A stretch of DNA of 10,432 nt, taken from assembly GCA_013153335.1 (NCBI GenBank), contig JAADEP010000002.1, positions 1 to 10,432 on the forward strand, written 5' to 3'. Positions 5,997 to 10,432 of the stretch are shown here, piece by piece (within the stretch, counting starts at the first letter, position 1; every line of letters begins with the position of its first letter). The notes under the pieces are model-generated. The model was given only the letters and a program-made list of their open reading frames with translations. It did not search any database and was not told where the DNA came from. This DNA comes from Chloroflexota bacterium. GTDB lineage: Bacteria > Chloroflexota > Anaerolineae > Anaerolineales > DRMV01. The position numbers and the translations under genes were made by a program.

Positions 5997-7306
5997 CAGC
6001 CGAGCGCGTCTTGCACCGCGGCGAACGCGTGGTCCAAAATCTCCAAGGCCTCGTGGATGTGCTCCTCGGTCGCGGTGAGCGGCGGCGCAATGCGCAAGAC
6101 ATTCCCGAACGCGCCGCCTTTGCCAATGAGCAGCCCGCGGGCTTTGGTCTCGTCCAACAGCATGGCCGCGGCTTGAGGCGAGGGTTCTTTGGTCTTGCGG
6201 TCCGCAACCAGCTCGACCCCTTGCATCAGCCCCATCCCGCGCACATCGCCGATCACCGGGTAGGTCTCGGCCATGCGCTCCAGGCCTTCCCGCAACAGCG
6301 CACCCATTTTCTCCACGTGCGCCGGAATGTCGTTTTCTTGCAGCACCTCGATCGTGGCAATGGCCGCCGCGCTGGAGACCGGGTTCCCGCCGAAGGTGCT
6401 GATGCTGAGGCCTTTGCGCGGGAGCACGTCCGCGATATCCGGGCGGGTGATGGTGGCGCCTAAGGGAAAGCCGTTGGCAATGCCTTTGGCAGTGGTAATG
6501 ATGTCGGGCTCGACGCCCCAATGCTGGATGCCGAACCAAAAGCGCCCGGTGCGGCCAAACGCGGTTTGCACTTCGTCCACAATGAACAGCCCGCCGTAGC
6601 GCCGCACGATGTCCGCGACGGCCTGGAAGTAATCGGGCGGTGGGACCACAAAGCCGCCCACGCCCTGGATGGGCTCGGCGATGAACGCGGCGATGCGGCC
6701 CGAGGTGCTGGTGCGGATGACGTTTTCCACATCCTCCGCGCAGGCCAAACCGCATTGAGGATAGGTGCTCTTGACCGGACAGCGATAGCAATAGGGCGCC
6801 ATCGCGTGCTCAATGCCCGGGATCTCACTGCCCACCGGGCGCCAGGCCGCGATGCCCGTGAGGTTCATGGCCAAGGCCGAGCGCCCGCTATAGCTGTTGC
6901 GCAGCGCGATGATTTCGTTGCGTTCGGTGTACGCTTTGGCCAACATCACCGCGGTCTCGTTGGCTTCAGTACCCGAATTGGTGAAGAACGACGTGCTCAG
7001 CTCGCCCGGCGCGATTTCCGCCAGCTTTTCGCCCAAACGTATGATGTTCTCATGCAGGTAGAGGGTGGATGTGTGAACGATTTTGTCCAGCTGCTCTTTG
7101 ACGCGCTCGAGAATTTTGGGATGGCTGTGGCCCACGCTGGTGACCAGAATGCCGCCGAAAAAGTCCAGGTATTTGTTCCCGGCCACGTCCCAGACGTAAA
7201 GCCCTTCCCCGCGTTCCAAGGCCAGGGGTTCGGTGTAATACAAGAAATAACTCGGCCAAAGGACCTTTTCTTTGCGGCGCAGAAGCTCTTGCGTCTTGGC
7301 GTCCAT
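5996..7306 (-). CDS. Class III aminotransferase, AGXT2 (alanine-glyoxylate/beta-amino acid) like
   Basis: The 436-residue PLP enzyme shows the complete class III set: WDVAGNKYLDFFGGI (39-53), FFTNSGTEANETAVMLAK (107-124), VDEVQTAFGRTG with Asp244, the Schiff-base lysine Lys274 in TTAKGIANG, STFGGNPV (303-310) and GNVLRIAPPL with Arg405. The glycine-rich end GKGGAFGNVLRIAPPL and the TFGGNP motif are typical of AGXT2-type aminotransferases acting on beta-alanine, 3-aminoisobutyrate or similar donors with pyruvate or glyoxylate. Cys173, 176, 185 and 189 repeat the C-X2-C-X8-C-X3-C motif of the other aminotransferase. Otherwise the two are clearly diverged, so this is not a recent duplication. 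ATG 7306 is supported by GGAGG (7316-7312) 5 bases upstream. It has its own promoter box and converges on the transporter block with a 15-bp gap. Exact substrate is not decided. Confidence 0.9.
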   Translation of the reverse strand: MDAKTQELLRRKEKVLWPSYFLYYTEPLALERGEGLYVWDVAGNKYLDFFGGILVTSVGHSHPKILERVKEQLDKIVHTSTLYLHENIIRLGEKLAEIAPGELSTSFFTNSGTEANETAVMLAKAYTERNEIIALRNSYSGRSALAMNLTGIAAWRPVGSEIPGIEHAMAPYCYRCPVKSTYPQCGLACAEDVENVIRTSTSGRIAAFIAEPIQGVGGFVVPPPDYFQAVADIVRRYGGLFIVDEVQTAFGRTGRFWFGIQHWGVEPDIITTAKGIANGFPLGATITRPDIADVLPRKGLSISTFGGNPVSSAAAIATIEVLQENDIPAHVEKMGALLREGLERMAETYPVIGDVRGMGLMQGVELVADRKTKEPSPQAAAMLLDETKARGLLIGKGGAFGNVLRIAPPLTATEEHIHEALEILDHAFAAVQDALG

Positions 7307-7365
7307 GGCTTCCTCCCTAGGTGGATCGGCCCGGCCGCGCGGCGCGCTTGCCGGGGTTTGAGGCG

Positions 7366-7371
7366 ATTATA
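7366..7371 (-). promoter_or_regulatory. Candidate -10 box (TATAAT) for the minus-strand aminotransferase
   Basis: Read on the minus strand, bases 7371 to 7366 are a perfect TATAAT, 59 bp before the ATG at 7306 and in the 80-bp gap behind the phosphoesterase gene. No TTGACA-like hexamer lies 17 bp upstream (GCGCGT there, already inside the end of the upstream gene). Position, orientation and perfect match make a real promoter plausible, so this aminotransferase may be expressed apart from the nadD-phosphoesterase pair. Confidence 0.5.
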
Positions 7372-7386
7372 GCGCGCCCGGCCGCG

Positions 7387-7887
7387 CTACGCGCATCCAG
7401 GGACCTCGTGCCAGGTCACGCGGCCGGTCTCGGTGTCGACCCGGGCCCAGGTGCTGCGCCCGGTCAGGCCGCCGAACAGTTCGCCCGGGTTGAGCAGCAA
7501 GGTCGTGCCCACGCGTTCCTCATGGGCCTGGTGGTCGTGGCCATAAACGACCAAATCCCACCTCGGGCTTTGCGCGAGCGCGCGGGCCAGCTCTGGGTAG
7601 TGGGTGATCGCGACCCGATAGCCGGCCAGGTCGAGCAGCGCGAAGTCGCCGTACAGGTGCACGTGGTCATAGCGAGCCGCGAACGCGCTCAAGCCGCGCC
7701 GTTCGCCGTCGTTGTTGCCAAACACCCCGTGGATGGCCTTGGGGAACCCGTCGGCTAAGCGCTGCAAGGTAAACGGCGCGACCCAATCGCCCGCGTGCAA
7801 GAGCACGTCGGCCTGCCGAAGTTCGGGTAAGGCCTGAGCCAGGGCCCATAGGTTATCGTGGGTATCGCTCAGCACCGCGATGCGCAT
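7387..7887 (-). CDS. Small metallophosphoesterase, YfcE/MJ0936 type
   Basis: The 166-residue cytoplasmic protein is a compact calcineurin-like phosphoesterase holding two metals. The ligand motifs occur in order: SDTHDN (Asp8, His10), HAGDW (Asp34), GNND (Asn58), ITHYPE (His96) and YGHDH (His117, His119), followed by LLNPGE. Length matches MJ0936-type phosphodiesterases. Small departures are THY for the common THG and GHDH for GHTH; the metal-binding residues are kept. Family members hydrolyse phosphodiesters in vitro, and the natural substrate is generally unknown. ATG 7887 has GGAGG (7897-7893) 5 bases upstream, and this site overlaps the TAA stop of nadD (7892-7890), so the two genes are translated as a coupled pair. 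A role linked to nucleotide metabolism is conceivable from that pairing but is only a guess. Confidence 0.9.
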   Translation of the reverse strand: MRIAVLSDTHDNLWALAQALPELRQADVLLHAGDWVAPFTLQRLADGFPKAIHGVFGNNDGERRGLSAFAARYDHVHLYGDFALLDLAGYRVAITHYPELARALAQSPRWDLVVYGHDHQAHEERVGTTLLLNPGELFGGLTGRSTWARVDTETGRVTWHEVPGCA

Positions 7888-7889
7888 GG

Positions 7890-8498
7890 TTACCTCCCTT
7901 CCCGATAGAGGCCGTGGGTTTCAATCAACGTGACCACGGCTTTGGGCATATAGTACCGATACGGTCGTCCTTGAGCAATGCGCGCGCGCAATTCGTGCGC
8001 GGCGATTTCCAGCAGGGGCGCTTCAATCAAACGCACCTTCGCGCGCAGGCCGGGCAGGGCTTGCTCCAGCGCGATCCAGTCGATGCGGTCATAAGGGCGA
8101 CGCATCACGCCGATCTCGTCCACTTCGTCGACAAAGGCCCGCGCCTGATGCCAGGTCGGAAGCGTGGCCAGCGAATCTCCGCCCATGAGGTAGACGAAGG
8201 TGTCGTTTGGCCAGCGGGCCTTGAGGATACGAACGGTATCGATCGCATAGTGCGGCCCCGGGCGTTCGGCCTCGATGAGGCTGAGCGCGAACGCGGGGTC
8301 CTGCCCGATGGCCGCGCTCACGAGCTGCGCGCGCAAGCCCAAAGGCGTGATCGACTGGCCCTGCTTGTGCGGCGGCTGCGGCGTGAGCAGCCACCAAACC
8401 TGGTCGAGCCCGAGTTGATGATGCGCCTCCGCGGCCAAGATCAGGTGCCCAAAGTGGGGTGGGTCAAAGGTTCCGCCGAAAATGCCGTAGCGGGCCAT
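7890..8498 (-). CDS. nadD: Nicotinate-nucleotide adenylyltransferase NadD
   Basis: The enzyme joins ATP and nicotinate mononucleotide to make deamido-NAD, a required step of NAD synthesis in the cytoplasm. The 202-residue protein begins with the nucleotidyltransferase motif GGTFDPPHFGH (8-18), with the ATP-binding His15 and His18. Further family blocks are LLTPQPPHK (37-45), LSLIEAERPGPHYAIDTV (72-89), YLMGGDSLATLPTWHQ (103-118) and the end RYYMPKAVVTLIETHGLY (181-198). The usual ISSTxxR motif near the C terminus reads IAAHELR (165-171), losing the Ser and Thr. The frame is open to 8534 but ATG 8498 is chosen: the conserved motif starts eight residues later and AGGAGG (8510-8505) lies 6 bases ahead. 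It is 155 bp downstream of mutS and coupled to the phosphoesterase gene. Confidence 0.95.
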   Translation of the reverse strand: MARYGIFGGTFDPPHFGHLILAAEAHHQLGLDQVWWLLTPQPPHKQGQSITPLGLRAQLVSAAIGQDPAFALSLIEAERPGPHYAIDTVRILKARWPNDTFVYLMGGDSLATLPTWHQARAFVDEVDEIGVMRRPYDRIDWIALEQALPGLRAKVRLIEAPLLEIAAHELRARIAQGRPYRYYMPKAVVTLIETHGLYREGR

Positions 8499-8653
8499 GC
8501 GCGTCCTCCTGAACAAAGAGCCTCGTTCGACCATACCGCGGTCGTCGGCCAGGGATTTTGCTCGGGCCTAAACGCCGGAGCCAGGCTGGGGGTCGCTCTG
8601 GCATTGGTTCCATAAGCCGCGCGCGAGGAGGGCGAAGGCGTTGGCCCCGCGGG
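8499..8653 (-). other. Intergenic gap between mutS and nadD
   Basis: These 155 bp are the longest gene-free stretch in the window. Reading on the minus strand, a weak -10-like TATGGT is at 8535-8530, 31 bp ahead of the nadD ATG, without a convincing -35 hexamer. No stem with a T run follows the mutS stop, so neither a terminator nor a strong promoter is established. A frame on the plus strand across this gap is an antisense continuation of nadD's shadow and is not coding. Confidence 0.35.
8505..8510 (-). promoter_or_regulatory. Ribosome binding site AGGAGG that fixes the nadD start
   Basis: On the minus strand AGGAGG (8510-8505) lies 6 bases before ATG 8498. It falls inside the longer open frame that would begin at 8534, which argues for the shorter protein. 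Confidence 0.8.
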
Positions 8654-10432
8654 TCACGCCTTTGCCCATTGCTGCTTCCACTTATATAGCAGGTTGAGCG
8701 CCTCGATGGGCGTCAGGTTGTTGATGTCCAGCTGACGCAGTTCGTCGAGCAGGGGGTTGGTCTCGGGGAAGAGGCTGAGCTGCACAGCCTGATGACGGCG
8801 GCCGGTCGAAGGACCGCGGCCCGTGGTGACCGCGGCCGCGGCCTCGTTGCCCGCGGCCTCTAAACGCTGCAAGATCTCTTGCGCGCGCTGGATAACCGCG
8901 CGCGGCAGCCCGGCCAATTGCGCGACGTGAATCCCGTACGATCGATCCGCGCGGCCGGGGAGGATGCGATGCAGAAAAACGACCCGGTCGCCCTCTTCGG
9001 AAACCGCGACGTGATAGTTCCGCACCCCGGGGAGGAGGTCCGCGAGCTGGGTGAGTTCGTGGTAGTGGGTCGCGAACAGGGTTTTGCTGCGCAACTTCGG
9101 ATGGTTGTGGATGTATTCCACAATGGCCCACGCGATGGCCAGGCCGTCATACGTACTCGTGCCCCGGCCAATTTCGTCCAAAATGACCAGGCTGCGCGGG
9201 GTCGCGTGGTGCAGGATGTGCGCGGTCTCGACCATCTCGACCATGAAGGTCGACTGCCCCGCGTGGATCTCGTCTTGCGCGCCAATGCGGGTGAAGATGC
9301 GGTCCACCACGCCGATGGTGGCTTCGCGCGCGGGCACGAAGCTGCCCATTTGGGCCATGAGCACAATGAGCGCGACCTGGCGCAAAAACGTGCTCTTGCC
9401 GCTCATGTTTGGACCGGTCAAGATGCGCACGATTTCGCCTTCTTCGAAGATCGCGTCGTTGGGGACGAAGCGCGTTTCTTCCAGCGTGCGCTCCACCACC
9501 GGGTGCCGACCATCCCGGATCGCGAGCACGGGCTCTTCCACGACCTGGGGCCGCACGTAGTCGTTCTCTTCCGCAACCTGCGCGAGCCCGGCCAATACGT
9601 CGAGCACGGCCAACGCGCGCGCGGTCCCCAGGAGCCGATTTCGCCACCCGGCCAGGCGCTGCACCACTTCTTTGAACAGGCGGCCTTCGAGCTCGCGGAT
9701 GCGCTCTTCCGCGTGGAGCACCAGGGCCTCGTATTCTTTCATTTCGGGCGTGATGTAGCGTTCCGCGTTGACCAGGGTCTGCTTGCGGATGTAATGTTTG
9801 GGTACCAGGGCCGCGTTGGCTTTGGTGACCTCGATGTAGTAGCCAAAGACCTTGTTATAGCCGACCTTGAGGTTCTTGATGCCGGTTCGCTGGCGTTCGA
9901 CCGCTTCCAAATTCGCGATCCATTCCCGCGCGTGCTGGGATTCGTCGTAGATGCGGTCCAGCTCGGGCGAAAACCCGCGGCGGATCACGCCGATGTGCTG
10001 CAGAGTCGCGGGCGGTTCGTCCGCGATCGCGCGCTCCAAGAGGTCCAGGGCTTCGGGCACGGGATCGATTTGGCGCACCAACGCGCCCAGCACCGGGTGC
10101 TCAGGCGAAGGCAACAACGCCCGCACGTCCGGGATACGGCGCAGGGTCGCACGGAGCGCGACCAGGTCTCGCGGCAGGGCCGAGCCGGCCGCGACGCGGT
10201 TCACCAGGCGTTCAAGGTCGGCCAAGGGTTTGAGCGCCTCGCGCACTTCCGCGCGCGTCAGCGGGTCGTCGAAGAAGAAGGCCACGCCGTCCAGGCGACG
10301 GTTGATGCGCGCGACATCCAACAAGGGTTGATTCACCCATTGTCGTAACAGGCGCCGCCCCATGGGCGTCACGGTGCGATCCAAAACGCCTAGAAGCGAG
10401 CCTTCGACCTTGCCCCCGCGCAGGGTCTCGGT
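8654..10432 (-). CDS. mutS: DNA mismatch repair ATPase MutS (5' end outside window)
   Basis: The frame runs from the window edge to TGA at 8656-8654, giving the last 592 residues; a full MutS is about 850-900, so the mismatch-recognition domain and most of the connector domain are missing. The fragment opens with TETLRGGKVEGSLLGVLDRT and MGRRLLRQWVNQPLLD, the start of the core/lever domain. The clamp region with KVGYNKVFGYYIEVTKA follows. The ATPase domain has Walker A TGPNMSGKST (bases 9418-9389), GQSTFMVEM, Walker B with the signature ILDEIGRGTSTYDG (about 9190-9145) and ATHYHEL (about 9075-9050). The C terminus LTPIEALNLLYKWKQQW is the helix-turn-helix end typical of MutS and is absent from MutS2. 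The protein binds mispaired bases as a dimer and signals through ATP. All visible catalytic motifs are intact. Internal TTG or ATG codons near 10384 are not the real start. Confidence 0.97.
   Translation of the reverse strand, partial: TETLRGGKVEGSLLGVLDRTVTPMGRRLLRQWVNQPLLDVARINRRLDGVAFFFDDPLTRAEVREALKPLADLERLVNRVAAGSALPRDLVALRATLRRIPDVRALLPSPEHPVLGALVRQIDPVPEALDLLERAIADEPPATLQHIGVIRRGFSPELDRIYDESQHAREWIANLEAVERQRTGIKNLKVGYNKVFGYYIEVTKANAALVPKHYIRKQTLVNAERYITPEMKEYEALVLHAEERIRELEGRLFKEVVQRLAGWRNRLLGTARALAVLDVLAGLAQVAEENDYVRPQVVEEPVLAIRDGRHPVVERTLEETRFVPNDAIFEEGEIVRILTGPNMSGKSTFLRQVALIVLMAQMGSFVPAREATIGVVDRIFTRIGAQDEIHAGQSTFMVEMVETAHILHHATPRSLVILDEIGRGTSTYDGLAIAWAIVEYIHNHPKLRSKTLFATHYHELTQLADLLPGVRNYHVAVSEEGDRVVFLHRILPGRADRSYGIHVAQLAGLPRAVIQRAQEILQRLEAAGNEAAAAVTTGRGPSTGRRHQAVQLSLFPETNPLLDELRQLDINNLTPIEALNLLYKWKQQWAKA

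Noticed and set aside
5865..6791. A 308-codon minus-strand frame overlapping the second aminotransferase.
   Set aside because: It is out of frame with the real gene, is Arg/His/Gly-rich and reads antisense into the end of the cyclodeaminase-family gene.
1894..7306. The two aminotransferase genes as a recent inverted duplication.
   Set aside because: They share class III motifs and the cysteine motif, but N termini, lengths (458 and 436) and most residues differ; they are distant paralogues.
8879..10348. A 489-codon open frame on the plus strand.
   Set aside because: It is the antisense shadow of mutS, whose motifs are unmistakable on the other strand.

Overview
The window is high-GC bacterial chromosome in which every gene is an ordinary bacterial type; no phage, plasmid, insertion sequence, CRISPR array, tRNA or rRNA is visible. 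Codons strongly prefer G/C in third position (many GCG, CGC, GTG, CTG), which produces long antisense shadow frames. The style of the proteins (a GT39-type glycosyltransferase end, TATAAT-type promoter boxes in GC-rich DNA, the cysteine-rich class III aminotransferases) suggests a Chloroflexota bacterium such as an Anaerolineae relative. This is an inference from general resemblance, not a proven placement.

Layout, plus strand (1-5980): the 3' end of a membrane glycosyltransferase (1-552); a 128-bp gap with a TATAAT box; the ATPase of a spermidine/putrescine-type ABC importer (681-1790); a strong intrinsic terminator (1827-1852); then four tightly spaced genes with good ribosome binding sites: a class III aminotransferase (1894-3270), two PotB/PotC-type permeases (3287-4156, 4167-4964) and an ornithine cyclodeaminase/mu-crystallin-family protein (4994-5980). 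Layout, minus strand (10432-5996, read right to left): mutS (5' end outside the window), nadD, a small YfcE/MJ0936-type metallophosphoesterase whose ribosome binding site overlaps the nadD stop, and a second class III aminotransferase (7306-5996) with its own TATAAT box. The two blocks converge at about 5980-5996. No stretch over 300 bases lacks a gene; the largest gap is 155 bp (8499-8653).

The part with the most biology is 681-7306: an importer for a small amine-like solute, two aminotransferases sharing an unusual four-cysteine motif, and a reductase-like protein of the cyclodeaminase family. A plausible reading is uptake of a diamine, polyamine or amino acid, transamination to a carbonyl that cyclises to an imine, and NAD(P)-dependent handling of that imine. 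The solute-binding protein is not in the window and the substrate cannot be read from sequence. The cyclodeaminase-family protein lacks several residues that define genuine ornithine cyclodeaminase, so that name should not be taken as its function. mutS, nadD and the phosphoesterase are housekeeping genes. I see no clear evidence of a wholly new defence or mobile system here.
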